Positions 39,958 through 48,385 of a stretch of 64,000 nt of DNA are shown here, piece by piece; within the stretch, counting starts at the first letter, position 1, and each line of letters starts with the position of its first letter. The translations under genes and the position numbers were made by a program. The notes below the pieces were generated by a model. That model saw nothing but the letters and a program-made list of their open reading frames with translations. It searched no databases and was not told the origin of the DNA. The stretch is from positions 62,001 through 126,000 of the forward strand of contig JAIYBC010000030.1 of assembly GCA_027488845.1 (NCBI GenBank), read 5' to 3'. The DNA is from Verrucomicrobiales bacterium. Its GTDB lineage: Bacteria; Verrucomicrobiota; Verrucomicrobiia; Limisphaerales; UBA9464.

Positions 39958-40577
39958 AACCATTCCCAGCCGCGGCCTGCCGCGAAGGTGAGGCCCCACA
40001 GGATCAACGCGAAGTAGACCAGGGTCACCACGAGGCTCAGCAGGGCGAGCAGGTACATCGCGCCGTCCCGCTGCAGGCGGCCGAGGCAGGTGAAGAAGAT
40101 GATCAGGGCCGGCAGGGAGTTCTGCAGGGGCACGACGAGGAACGGCACGGCGACCAGCAGTCCGCCGACCAGGACGAGGGTGGCGGCGCCGCGATGACCG
40201 AGCCGGTCCACGAGTCCGACCAACCGGCCGGGCCGGCTCACATGGGAGAGCGTCCCCAACAGCCAGCAGCCGAATCCGGAGAAGGCGTTCCAGGTCCTAG
40301 GACCGGGACGGAGGGCCCGCAGCTTCCCGGGCAGCCAAAGCGCCTCCTCGCCGCGGCGAAGCCGGATCCCGATGCCGGCGAAGGCCAGCCCGCCCAAGGT
40401 GGCGATCGGCCCGGTCGGCAGGGGCTGGATGAAGGGCAGGGTGAGGATCAGGCACATGAGCCAGGCGTTGCCTTCACCCAGGCGCTCGAGGAAGCGGCCG
40501 ACGCTTTCGCCATCCAACCGCGCGGCCTCGGCCCCGTTTCGGAGGCGCCGGATGAATTCCTCCGCGGTGGCGATCAT
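39948..40577 (-). CDS. ExoD family membrane protein
   Basis: Predicted 209 aa with several hydrophobic helices after an amphipathic N-terminus (EEFIRRLRNGAEAARLDGES). The central LILTLPFIQPLPTGPIATLGGLAFAGIGIRL matches the ExoD family (PF06055), first seen in Sinorhizobium exopolysaccharide synthesis. Its biochemical function is unknown; it is an inner-membrane protein. The stop codon falls inside the right arm of the inverted repeat. 52 bp separate it from the GatB/YqeY gene upstream on the same strand. Confidence 0.88.
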   Translation of the reverse strand: MIATAEEFIRRLRNGAEAARLDGESVGRFLERLGEGNAWLMCLILTLPFIQPLPTGPIATLGGLAFAGIGIRLRRGEEALWLPGKLRALRPGPRTWNAFSGFGCWLLGTLSHVSRPGRLVGLVDRLGHRGAATLVLVGGLLVAVPFLVVPLQNSLPALIIFFTCLGRLQRDGAMYLLALLSLVVTLVYFALILWGLTFAAGRGWEWLGA

Positions 40578-40629
40578 GCGATGGGGACGCGACGCCGGTC
40601 CGGATCCCGGTGCGGCGTGTCCGTTCCGG

Positions 40630-41076
40630 TCACGGCAGAAGCCGCGAGACCAGCCCGCTCAACGCCTTGCCGTCGGCCCGTCCGGCCGCCTTGGCCGTGG
40701 CCAGCTTCATGACGGCGCCCATGTCCTTCTTCGAGGTGGCACCGGCCTCCGCGATGGCTTCGCGCACCAACGCTTCCACTTCCTCGGTCGACAGGGCCGT
40801 GGGCAGGAACTCCGACAGCACGGCCAACTCGGCCCGTTCCGTCGCCGCCAGGTCCGCACGGCCGCCCTTCTCGAACTCCTCGATCGAGTCCTTCCGCTTC
40901 TTGGCCTCCTTCTGGATCACGGCCATCACCGCCGCGTCGTCCAGGGAATCCACCTTCTTCTCGATCTGCGTGTAGCCGAGCGCCGACTTCAGCGCACGGA
41001 GCGCGGTGGTGCGTTCCGCCTGCTTCGCCAGCATGGCGGACTTGAGGGCGTCGGTGATCTTCTGTTGGAGGCTCAT
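40630..41076 (-). CDS. GatB/YqeY domain-containing protein
   Basis: Predicted 148 aa, the normal length of YqeY proteins. Helical throughout: MSLQQKITDALKSAMLAK, TTALRALKSALGYTQIEKK, VIQKEAKKRKDSIEEFEKGG, LSEFLPTALSTEEVEALV and the TSKKDMGAVMKLATAKAAGR end, which resembles the tRNA-binding tail of GatB. A role in tRNA-dependent amidation or tRNA binding is proposed for the family but not established. The start overlaps the stop of the upstream UVR-motif gene (ATGA at 41073-41076), so the pair is translationally coupled. Confidence 0.94.
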   Translation of the reverse strand: MSLQQKITDALKSAMLAKQAERTTALRALKSALGYTQIEKKVDSLDDAAVMAVIQKEAKKRKDSIEEFEKGGRADLAATERAELAVLSEFLPTALSTEEVEALVREAIAEAGATSKKDMGAVMKLATAKAAGRADGKALSGLVSRLLP

Positions 41077-41822
41077 GTTTCGGGGGAAAGTTTGCGCAGT
41101 TGGTCACGGACCTGTGCGGCCCGCTCATAGTCCTCCCGACGGATCGCCTCGGCCAGATCCAACCGCAGGCGTTCCAAGGGGTCTTCCGGCGGCTGTTTCC
41201 GCAGCTCTTCCAGCCGATGGCGCAGCGACTGGACCTCGCCGGACTGTTCCAACAGGTCCTCGCGTTCCTGTTCCCGGTAGAAGGCCTCGATGGCCGCCAG
41301 GCCTTCCTCGATCGCCGACAGGGCGGCGCGATGGCGCTTCTCAGCCAGGTGCGCCTCGCAACGGGCCCGGGTCCGCATCATCAGCAGCTGCGAGGTGAAC
41401 TGGGTCAACCCCCAGGCCAGGTCGTCGCTTTCCGCATGGGAATCCACGAACTCGAACACCTCGAGGTTCCGCATGCAGTCCCGCTCCACCCCCGCGAAGT
41501 CCTGCAGCTGGAAGAAGCAGATGTAGCGGTGGTGGTACTGGATGGCCTCCTGCTGCAACCGGGCGCAGTCCTCGGCTCCCAGCTGGAACGGCTTTCCGCC
41601 GTCCTCCGTCGCGGCTTCGGCCCGCTTCTTGAAGACGTGGAACCACGATTCCTTGCCCAGCGGCCGCTTTCCGTCGGGACGCCCTTCCGCGTTCATCTGG
41701 AGGATCCCGAGATCCACCCGGAGCTGGACCTTGTCCCCGTCCTTGGCCGTGAACCGCCGCGCAATCACCTGGCCGGGCTTGTATTCCCACTCCTGCAGGA
41801 GCTCGGAAAGGTCGTAATTCAT
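41073..41822 (-). CDS. UVR-motif (UvrB/UvrC) domain protein
   Basis: Predicted 249 aa, starting MNYDLSELLQEWEYKPGQV. Residues 1-110 contain a ARRFTAKDGDKVQLRVDLGI segment, followed by alpha-helical, TPR-like repeats (RYICFFQLQDFAGVERDCMR, EAHLAEKRHRAALSAIEEGL). The C-terminus is a UVR motif, LRLDLAEAIRREDYERAAQVRDQLR, used in UvrB-UvrC contact and found in several regulatory proteins. I do not recognise a more specific family. Coupled to the GatB/YqeY gene; this pairing may point to a shared translation or stress role, which is inference. Start chosen because upstream in-frame residues lack similarity and lie in the leader of the divergent RCC1 gene. Confidence 0.82.
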   Translation of the reverse strand: MNYDLSELLQEWEYKPGQVIARRFTAKDGDKVQLRVDLGILQMNAEGRPDGKRPLGKESWFHVFKKRAEAATEDGGKPFQLGAEDCARLQQEAIQYHHRYICFFQLQDFAGVERDCMRNLEVFEFVDSHAESDDLAWGLTQFTSQLLMMRTRARCEAHLAEKRHRAALSAIEEGLAAIEAFYREQEREDLLEQSGEVQSLRHRLEELRKQPPEDPLERLRLDLAEAIRREDYERAAQVRDQLRKLSPET

Positions 41823-42047
41823 GGGACGTCCACTATGGAAACCGACTTCCCCACCGTCAACGCGCCCCGCCGACAACTTGTTCGCAACCCTTTGCTGATG
41901 TTGAAGCCGACCCTGCAGGATTTCCCTAACACGGATGTCACAGGCAGCAGGACCCCGCGGCAACGGATCTGCTCCCGCGCCGGGATCTCCGTGCTCCCTG
42001 CTCTCCTGGTGGGGGATGACTTGGTTCGAATAATAACGTTAAACACG

Positions 42048-45000
42048 ATGAAATCCGTCAATCGGCGTCGAATTTCCCCCGTTCGACTCCTCGGCTTCTG
42101 GGCGTGGCTTTTGACCGCAACCGCACTGTATGGCGTGAATCCCACACCGGCACCGGCGGCGAAATCGTTGCCGGCGGTGGATTCCGATGCGGACGGACTC
42201 CCGGACATCGACGAGATCCGGTTCGGCAGCAATCCGTTCGTCGTCGATACCGATACCGACGGGGCCAACGACCTTGCGGAGTTCCAGGCGGGAACCAATC
42301 CGAGGGACAACAAGTCCTACCCGTTGTTCGCCGAGGGTGAGCGCGACCGACAGATCCTCACCGGCGATCTCCTTCGGTTGAACCCGCTGATCCTGAGGCC
42401 TTTCAACCTCCTCACGAACATCACCTTCGAGACCAACGACGCCACCGAGGCGGGCGGCGAACCCACCATCGTCACCAACACCGAGATCTCGACCAATTTC
42501 ACCACGTTCCAGTGGTTCCGCGACGGTTTGCCCCTGGCCGGTGAGACCAATTCGACCTTGGTCCGCTTCGGCATGGACCGGTCCCAAGGCGGCCGGTATC
42601 GGCTGGAAGCCCGTTTGGAAGACAGCGCCCAAAATGGCCGCGGCATGCGTTGGGATGTGCTCGGTGTCCGCGAGATCCGCGCCCTGCGTCAGCCGGCCGG
42701 CTCGGTGGTCGGCTGGGGCCGGGAACTCGGCGCGCCCAGCGGCCTCATTTCCGACGCCTTCCAGGTTTCCGCCGGATTCGTCCACGCCTACGCCATCCTG
42801 AGCGATGGCCGACTCCAGGGCTGGGGCACCAACACCGCGGGCCAGTTGAGCACGCCGTCGGACCTCGGTCCGATCCTCTCCGTCGGCTCCGGCGCCGTCC
42901 ACACGCTCGCCGTGCGCACCAACGGCCAGGTCGTCGCCTGGGGCAACAACCAGTACGGACAGACCAACGTGCCGCCGTTCCTCGCCCTGCAACGCGTGCT
43001 GGCCGTCGCCGCCGGCAACTTCCATTCCCTTGCCCTGCTGGCCGACGGCACCGTGGTGGCCTGGGGTGACAACTCCGCCGGACAATGCGAGGTACCCCCG
43101 TCATTGACCCGGGTCCTCGCCATCGCCGCCGGCGGTTCCCATTCCGTCGCCCTCACCTCCGAAGGACGCGTCGTCTGCTGGGGTGGCAATGCCGCCGGTC
43201 AATCCACCGTTCCCGCCGGGCTGTCCGACGTCGCCCGCATCGCCGCCGGTGGCAACCACACCCTCGCCCTGACCCGAACCGGTCGCGTCGTCGCCTGGGG
43301 TGATGCCTCGCAACGCCAGACCCGGGTGCCGGCCACCCTGCCGCCCGCCATCGCCATCGGTGCCGGCGCTGCGTCGTCCTTCGCGGTCACCGCCGCGGGC
43401 CGCGTCGTCGCCTGGGGCCAGCCCGCCAACGCCGTCACGCCGCCCGCTCCCGCCACCAACATCGTCGCGGTCTCCGCCGGCTTCCAGGCCGCCTACGCCA
43501 TCCGCTCCCGGCCCGATCCCGACGCCGATGGTCTCGACGAGAGCTTCGAACGCACCGTCGGTTCCGACCCCGCCCGCTTCGACTCCGATTCCGACGGACT
43601 GGAGGACGGCATCGAGGTCCGCCTGGGCCTGAATCCGGTCCAGCCCGATTCGGACGAGGACGGCATCCCCGATCTCGCCGAGGTCGAGCAGAGCGCCGAT
43701 TCCGACGGCGACGGACTGGTGGACGCGGACGAGATCCGGCGCCGCCTGGATCCGTTCAACGCCGACACGGACGGCGACCGCGCGATCGACGGAGACGAAG
43801 TGACCGCCGGCACCGATCCGCGCAATCCCGCCAGCTTCCCGCTGTTCCGCCTCGAGTCGAGGGGGCGCCAACTGCTCAGCGGAGACTCGCTGGTGCTCCG
43901 CGCCGTGGACCTGCATCCGGCCGCGCCGCAGGTGATCGTCACCAATGTCATTCCCGGGGAGGTCGTCACCGATCCCGACACCGGCGAAAGCACCACCAAC
44001 GCCCCGACCGTGGTGATTTCGACGAATTCGCCGGCCGTGCCCGCCTCCGCCTTCCAGTGGTTCCGCGGAACCACCTCCCTCGGAGGCCAGACCAATCCCA
44101 CGCTCGTGGTCCATCGGGTCACCGCCGCCGACTCCGGCGCCTACCGCCTGACGGCCTCTTCCGGCACGCACCGCCAGGAAAGCGCCACCCTCGACGTCCT
44201 GGTGCTGGCCGCCAGCAACCGTCCGCCGGCGTTCCGTCGCTCGGGCACGGTGGTCGCCTGGGGCGATGACACCCTCCGCCAGAGTTCGCCGCCTCCGGGC
44301 TTGAACGACGTGGTCCAGGTGGCCGCCGGACTCGGACATTCCCTCGCCCTGCGTCGCTCCGGCGAAGTGGTCGCCTGGGGCTCCAACGTGGAGGGCCAGG
44401 TCTCCGTCCCGACGAACCTCACCGGCGTGGTCTCGATCGCCGCGGGCGCCCTGCACTCCGTGGCCCTCACGGCGGACGGACAGGTCTTCTGTTGGGGCGA
44501 CAATTCCCAGGGCCAATGCGCGCCGCCCGCAGGCATGGCCGGAAAGCGGTTGGTCGCCATCGCCGCGGGTGCACTTCACACGGTGGCGCTGGACGACACC
44601 GGCGTGGCGTGGTTCTGGGGCGACACCACCGGCGGACAGGGATCGGTCGCCGGTCAGTCGGGTGTCCAGGTCTTCGCCGGACACCGGTCGTCCGCGCTCC
44701 TGCGCGCCTCGGGCCGGCTCGTCGTCAACGGAAGCCCGTCCCAACCGGACGTGCAGAACGCCGCCGCGGTGGCCTCCGGGACCGATTTCCATGTGACCCT
44801 GCTCCGCAACGGCGGACTGAGGTCCAGCGGTGCCGCGAACGTGCCGGCCGACATCGGCCCCGTGCTCGCCGTGGCGGCGGGCGAACGCTTCTGGGCCGCC
44901 CTCCGGGCCGATGGCTCGGTGCGTGTCGGCGGCGGCGACGGCCTGACCGTCACCAACGTCCCCTCCCAGGCCCGCTCGATCGCCACCTTCGCCGCCGGCG

Positions 45001-46640
45001 GTCGCCACCTGCTGGCGGTCGTGGCCAATCCCGATTCCGATGACGACGGCCTCGACGTGGCCCAGGAGACCCAGCTCGGTTCCGGCCTCTCGACCTTGGA
45101 TTCCGATGACGACGGCATCGAGGACGGCATCGAAGCCCGATTGGGAATCGATCCCCTGGTGACCGACACCGATGGCGACGGCCTGGGCGACTTCGAGGAG
45201 ATCCTCAACGGACTTCCGCCCTTGGACCCCAGCCAGCGTCCCGATGGTCGCCTTGAACTGGGGCTTTCCGTCCGCTTGTCGGTGTTCTCCCTCGGCGGGG
45301 CTCCTTATCGCATCGAGAGCTCCACCGACGGCCTCGAGTGGACCAACCGGGTGGAGCGCACGCCCGCTTCGCCGGGCACTTGGACCGCCGACCTGCCGTT
45401 GACGCGTGCCGGCGAGCAGTTCCGCGTCGTGACCCCGGTGCGTCCGGTTCCCGGCTTGGACGGCGAGCCGGTTCTGGGAACGGTCCGCGCCTGGGGTGAG
45501 AACACCTTCGGCCAAATCGAGATTCCGATGGGGCTCTCCGGTGTGTCGGATCTGTCCGCCGGTACCTGGCACACCCTGGCCCGCCTGGCGGATGGCACGG
45601 TCCGCGCCTGGGGCAACAACGTCGAAGGCCAGGCCAACGTGCCGGCCAACCTGGCATCCGTGGTCTCCGTTGCCGCCGGTGGCAGCCACTCGCTCGCCCT
45701 GTTGGAAAATGGCCAAGTCGTAGGCTGGGGACGCAACCTCTCCGGTCAGGCGTCGCCTCCTTCCTTCGCCGCACCGGTCCGGGCAATCGCGGCCGGCGGT
45801 GATTTCAGCATCGCTCTTCTGGAAGGTGGAAGCGTTCGGGCTTGGGGCGCGGACTTCCTCGGCCAAACCCAGGTTCCGGTCGGCCTCGCCGACGTCGTCG
45901 CCGTGGCTGCGGGTTGGAGCCATGGCGTGGCCTTGAAGGCCGACGGCACCGTGGTCTGCTGGGGCAACAACATCCGTGGCCAATGCACCGTGCCGGCAGG
46001 CCTTCCGAGGGTCGCCGCGGTCGCCGCCGGCGATTCCCACACCGTGGTCCTCCTCGCGGATGGCACGGTCCGGGTTTGGGGTTCTTCCGAGGAAGGCCAG
46101 ACCGCCATCCCTTCAGGCCTTGCCGGCGTTGTGGCCATCCGGGCCGGCTATAACCACACCGTGGTTCAACTGACGGAGGGCACGCTCGTCACCTGGGGAG
46201 GCGCTTCCGCCAACCGCCTGGCCCTTCCGGACGGTGTCGTGGGTCCCATCGCCTTCTCCGCCGGTGGCGCGCACACCGTGGTCGCGTTGCAGCCCATGGA
46301 CACCGATGGCGATGGCATCGACGATCGGGAAGAAATCCGGATCGGCAGCGATCCGAGGGTTGCCGACACCGATCGGGACGGCCTGGCCGACGGTCTGGAA
46401 TTGGTTTTCGGCACCCCGCTGCTCTCACCGACCGAGGCGCCGGATGGGCAACTGCAGATCCAGCCGCTCGTGCGTTTGGGCGCGTTCACCTTGGGTACCC
46501 GCCAGTACCAGCTCGAGTCGAGCCTCGACCTCGAGACCTGGTCCGCCGAAGGGGCGGCGATCACCGGCCGGAACAGCGAAACCGAATGGCTCCTGCCCGC
46601 CGCGGAAACGGCCCGCTCCTACCGACTTCGGAGACAGTGA
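42048..46640 (+). CDS. Giant secreted RCC1-repeat / thrombospondin-type-3 surface protein
   Basis: Predicted 1530 aa. Signal peptide (LLGFWAWLLTATALYG), then a modular array: TSP3-like Ca-binding repeats (DSDADGLPDIDEIRFG, about 44-88), an Ig-like segment (~98-214), a first RCC1 beta-propeller (~219-484; units like VVAWGNNQYGQTNVP and AAGNFHSLAL), TSP3 (~487-594), Ig-like (~607-724), a second RCC1 propeller (~732-990), TSP3 (~992-1054), a YRIESSTDGLEWTNRV module, a third RCC1 propeller (~1142-1414), TSP3 and a closing YQLESSLDLETWSAEG module. No catalytic site is seen; a calcium-stabilised adhesin or matrix protein is likely. Start ATG at 42048 precedes the signal peptide. A single gene, 225 bp from its divergent neighbour. 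Confidence 0.9.
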   Translation: MKSVNRRRISPVRLLGFWAWLLTATALYGVNPTPAPAAKSLPAVDSDADGLPDIDEIRFGSNPFVVDTDTDGANDLAEFQAGTNPRDNKSYPLFAEGERDRQILTGDLLRLNPLILRPFNLLTNITFETNDATEAGGEPTIVTNTEISTNFTTFQWFRDGLPLAGETNSTLVRFGMDRSQGGRYRLEARLEDSAQNGRGMRWDVLGVREIRALRQPAGSVVGWGRELGAPSGLISDAFQVSAGFVHAYAILSDGRLQGWGTNTAGQLSTPSDLGPILSVGSGAVHTLAVRTNGQVVAWGNNQYGQTNVPPFLALQRVLAVAAGNFHSLALLADGTVVAWGDNSAGQCEVPPSLTRVLAIAAGGSHSVALTSEGRVVCWGGNAAGQSTVPAGLSDVARIAAGGNHTLALTRTGRVVAWGDASQRQTRVPATLPPAIAIGAGAASSFAVTAAGRVVAWGQPANAVTPPAPATNIVAVSAGFQAAYAIRSRPDPDADGLDESFERTVGSDPARFDSDSDGLEDGIEVRLGLNPVQPDSDEDGIPDLAEVEQSADSDGDGLVDADEIRRRLDPFNADTDGDRAIDGDEVTAGTDPRNPASFPLFRLESRGRQLLSGDSLVLRAVDLHPAAPQVIVTNVIPGEVVTDPDTGESTTNAPTVVISTNSPAVPASAFQWFRGTTSLGGQTNPTLVVHRVTAADSGAYRLTASSGTHRQESATLDVLVLAASNRPPAFRRSGTVVAWGDDTLRQSSPPPGLNDVVQVAAGLGHSLALRRSGEVVAWGSNVEGQVSVPTNLTGVVSIAAGALHSVALTADGQVFCWGDNSQGQCAPPAGMAGKRLVAIAAGALHTVALDDTGVAWFWGDTTGGQGSVAGQSGVQVFAGHRSSALLRASGRLVVNGSPSQPDVQNAAAVASGTDFHVTLLRNGGLRSSGAANVPADIGPVLAVAAGERFWAALRADGSVRVGGGDGLTVTNVPSQARSIATFAAGGRHLLAVVANPDSDDDGLDVAQETQLGSGLSTLDSDDDGIEDGIEARLGIDPLVTDTDGDGLGDFEEILNGLPPLDPSQRPDGRLELGLSVRLSVFSLGGAPYRIESSTDGLEWTNRVERTPASPGTWTADLPLTRAGEQFRVVTPVRPVPGLDGEPVLGTVRAWGENTFGQIEIPMGLSGVSDLSAGTWHTLARLADGTVRAWGNNVEGQANVPANLASVVSVAAGGSHSLALLENGQVVGWGRNLSGQASPPSFAAPVRAIAAGGDFSIALLEGGSVRAWGADFLGQTQVPVGLADVVAVAAGWSHGVALKADGTVVCWGNNIRGQCTVPAGLPRVAAVAAGDSHTVVLLADGTVRVWGSSEEGQTAIPSGLAGVVAIRAGYNHTVVQLTEGTLVTWGGASANRLALPDGVVGPIAFSAGGAHTVVALQPMDTDGDGIDDREEIRIGSDPRVADTDRDGLADGLELVFGTPLLSPTEAPDGQLQIQPLVRLGAFTLGTRQYQLESSLDLETWSAEGAAITGRNSETEWLLPAAETARSYRLRRQ

Positions 46641-46739
46641 AGGGGAGGGTTTCGGGATTCTGGCGTCCGGCGTCAGGACCCTTTGCCAAGGGCAACAAGG
46701 CGCGGAGGAAGGGAAGGGGGTGGCGGATTCTGCATGCCC

Positions 46740-46767
46740 GACGCCGGACACCCAACGCCCGACGCCT
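46740..46767 (+). repeat. Heptamer units, 4 degenerate GACGCCY copies
   Basis: GACGCCG GACACCC AACGCCC GACGCCT in perfect 7-bp register, same family as the 31104 array. Confidence 0.8.
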
Positions 46768-46834
46768 TTCCACCTTCCTGTACCCTTTTCCGGTATAAAA
46801 TGAGATTGGCGGAAGGTTTGCTGTTGCCCGGCTG

Positions 46835-46892
46835 CGATTGGACGAAGTATTCGTTCAATCCGAACTGAACGTTCCGTTCGGTTCCCAATCCG
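46835..46892 (+). promoter_or_regulatory. Nested inverted repeats, candidate operator of the GbsR-like regulator
   Basis: ATTGGACGAA (46837-46846) and TTCGTTCAAT (46850-46859) are inverted with 9 of 10 pairs around GTA. CCGAAC (46860-46865) and GTTCGG (46876-46881) form an adjoining inverted repeat, and GATTGG (46836) / CCAATC (46885) enclose both. It lies between a TATAAA box and the regulator's start, suggesting autoregulation. Confidence 0.45.
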
Positions 46893-46966
46893 TGTTGCTG
46901 GAGGAACGCGTTTGCGAACTGACCGGCACGAAGTGTCTGCGCTCCTTGGAAAAGGTTCACCATCCT

Positions 46967-47458
46967 GTGTCCAAACCCCTCTCCAAGACCCGTTTGGAAC
47001 TGATCGAGGCGGCGGGACGCCTCAGCCAGTTGGTGGGACGTCCCCGCACCATCGGGCAGATTTTCGGTCTGCTCTACCTTTCCCCGCGGGCCTTGACCTT
47101 GGACGAGATCGCCGAGTTGCTGGAGATCTCGAAGGCCAGCGCCAGCACCGGCACCCGGCAACTGCTGGCCCTCCATGCCATCCGGCAGGTCTGGAAACCC
47201 GGTGATCGCAAGGACTTCCTCGAGGCCGAGCCCGAGCTGCGCGAAGTCCTCCGTGGGGTTTATCAGCTCTTCTTCGCCCCGAAACTGACCAAGACCCGCG
47301 GCCGGATCGACCTGCTCCTGGAGACGCTGGACGGGGATCGGAAGGCCGGGACCATCGACGACGAGGAGTACCGTTTCTGCCGCGATCGTTTGCTTCAGAT
47401 GTCCCATCTTCAGGGCAAAGTCGAAAAGGTCCTCCCCATTGCGGAGAAGTTTCTGTGA
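46967..47458 (+). CDS. GbsR/MarR-like winged-helix transcriptional regulator
   Basis: Predicted 163 aa from GTG 46967 (SKPLSKTRLELIEAAGRLSQ). This start fits the family, which opens with a helix ending RLSQLVGRPRTIGQIFGLLY. The winged helix-turn-helix is clear: LTLDEIAELLEISKASASTG (about 43-62) and the wing TRQLLALHAIRQVWKPGDRK. Helices after that (EYRFCRDRLLQMSHLQGKVE) would dimerise. GbsR-type proteins repress osmoprotectant genes in Bacillus; relatives sit beside polysaccharide genes. Its position at the head of the locus and the palindromes upstream suggest it controls itself and the genes downstream. A TTG start at 46838 would add 43 residues without similarity. Confidence 0.85.
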   Translation: MSKPLSKTRLELIEAAGRLSQLVGRPRTIGQIFGLLYLSPRALTLDEIAELLEISKASASTGTRQLLALHAIRQVWKPGDRKDFLEAEPELREVLRGVYQLFFAPKLTKTRGRIDLLLETLDGDRKAGTIDDEEYRFCRDRLLQMSHLQGKVEKVLPIAEKFL

Positions 47459-47460
47459 GT

Positions 47461-47513
47461 CGGTCCGCTTGGCGGACCGAAGGCTTCCAGTAGCCACGCC
47501 TGCCAAGGCGTGG
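47461..47513 (+). repeat. Two adjacent hairpins after the regulator gene; second is the REP-like TGCCA type
   Basis: CGGTCCGC-TTG-GCGGACCG (47461-47479) starts 2 bases after the stop. Then GTAGCCACGCCTGCCAAGGC.. (stem CCACGCCT/AGGCGTGG at 47494-47513) followed by TTCCCC. No T-run follows either, so a simple terminator is not certain. Confidence 0.7.
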
Positions 47514-47534
47514 TTCCCCGATCCCAAATCGCCC

Positions 47535-47597
47535 GACGCCCGACGCCCGACGCCTGAAGCCCGACGCCTGAAGCCCGACACCTGAAGCCCGACACCC
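47535..47597 (+). repeat. Heptamer array, 9 units
   Basis: GACGCCC GACGCCC then GACGCCT GAAGCCC GACGCCT GAAGCCC GACACCT GAAGCCC GACACCC, in exact 7-bp register. The alternation of GACNCCT with GAAGCCC makes a 14-bp sub-period. It ends 30 bp before the EpsI-like start. Confidence 0.93.
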
Positions 47598-47627
47598 TTT
47601 TCCCCGCTCCCCGCTCTCAGCTCCCCC

Positions 47628-48368
47628 ATGCGCTCCCTCTCCATCTGGTCGATGACGGCGTTGTTCGCTGCCGCGATTGTGGCGGCGTGGGCGTGGTTCT
47701 ATGTGGGGGTGACACCGCCGGAGAAGTCCTACGTGCTGAAGACCCGGGACCCGGTACCGGGATACCGGTTCACCGCCGTCCCCATTGGCGAACGGGCGAT
47801 CGAGGTTTTGGCGACCACCAACCTGGTGAATGGCCAGTTCGAGGGTCCCGACCAGCAACGGTTTACGGTGTTTGCCGCCGATTGGGCGGCGAAGGGTTCG
47901 AAACAGATGGGTGTGCTCGCGCACACGCCGGAGATCTGCTGGGTGGGCGCCGGTTTCCAACTCACCTCCCTGGGAGAGCCGCCCTTCATGGAGGTGACGT
48001 TCGGTCAGGAGAAACTGGCGCTGGAATGCCGCGTCTTTCGGACTCCGGACCAACGCTCGGTCGAAATGGTGGTCTGGTGTTCCTTGGTCAGCGGACAGCC
48101 GTTGGAGGAGGGCTTTCGTTTCCAGCCAAAGCGGGATCAGGCCTCTGGGAGCCAGCTTAATCAGGCCAGCAATGCACGCACCCGTGGAATGAACTCCTTG
48201 GTCAAGGCTTTGGTAGATCGCCAACCCGGAGATGGCACCAAACAGTTTGTTCGCTTCTCCACTCCGGTGGCCGGTGATTGGAAGGAGGCCTACCAGCGCC
48301 TCGAGCGGTTTGCCTCCCAATGGCTGGAACTCGAGGTCCAGCGTTCGCGGGCCATCGCAGTGAATTGA
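47628..48368 (+). CDS. EpsI-like exosortase-associated protein (DUF3485)
   Basis: Predicted 246 aa with one N-terminal membrane helix ([20 protein letters not shown]). The EpsI/DUF3485 core is visible: [17 protein letters not shown] near residues 103-119 corresponds to the conserved HxPExCYxxxGW motif, followed by an [12 protein letters not shown] strand and a helical C-terminus ([17 protein letters not shown]). EpsI domains occur fused to or beside exosortases and are tied to processing of PEP-CTERM proteins and polysaccharide. The family supplies an extracytoplasmic activity of unknown chemistry. Here no exosortase is adjacent, which is unusual. It is the first gene after the regulator. Confidence 0.85.
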   Translation: MRSLSIWSMTALFAAAIVAAWAWFYVGVTPPEKSYVLKTRDPVPGYRFTAVPIGERAIEVLATTNLVNGQFEGPDQQRFTVFAADWAAKGSKQMGVLAHTPEICWVGAGFQLTSLGEPPFMEVTFGQEKLALECRVFRTPDQRSVEMVVWCSLVSGQPLEEGFRFQPKRDQASGSQLNQASNARTRGMNSLVKALVDRQPGDGTKQFVRFSTPVAGDWKEAYQRLERFASQWLELEVQRSRAIAVN

Positions 48369-48385
48369 TCCTAACCCGTTTTCCG

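Larger units (their letters stand above)
46641..46966 (+). other. 326-bp spacer with heptamer units, candidate promoter and palindromes
   Basis: It contains four 7-bp units (46740-46767: GACGCCG GACACCC AACGCCC GACGCCT), a TATAAA -10-like hexamer at 46794-46799 with no good -35, and a block of nested inverted repeats at 46835-46892. A TTG-initiated extension of the next gene (from 46838) is open here but would place the palindromes inside coding sequence. Confidence 0.6.

Noticed and set aside
46838-46966. N-terminal extension of the regulator from TTG 46838
   Set aside because: The 43 extra residues have no family similarity and would place the palindromes in coding sequence; GTG 46967 fits the family N-terminus.
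47461-47513. Standard intrinsic terminator after the regulator
   Set aside because: Two good stems exist but no T-run follows either; annotated as repeat hairpins instead.
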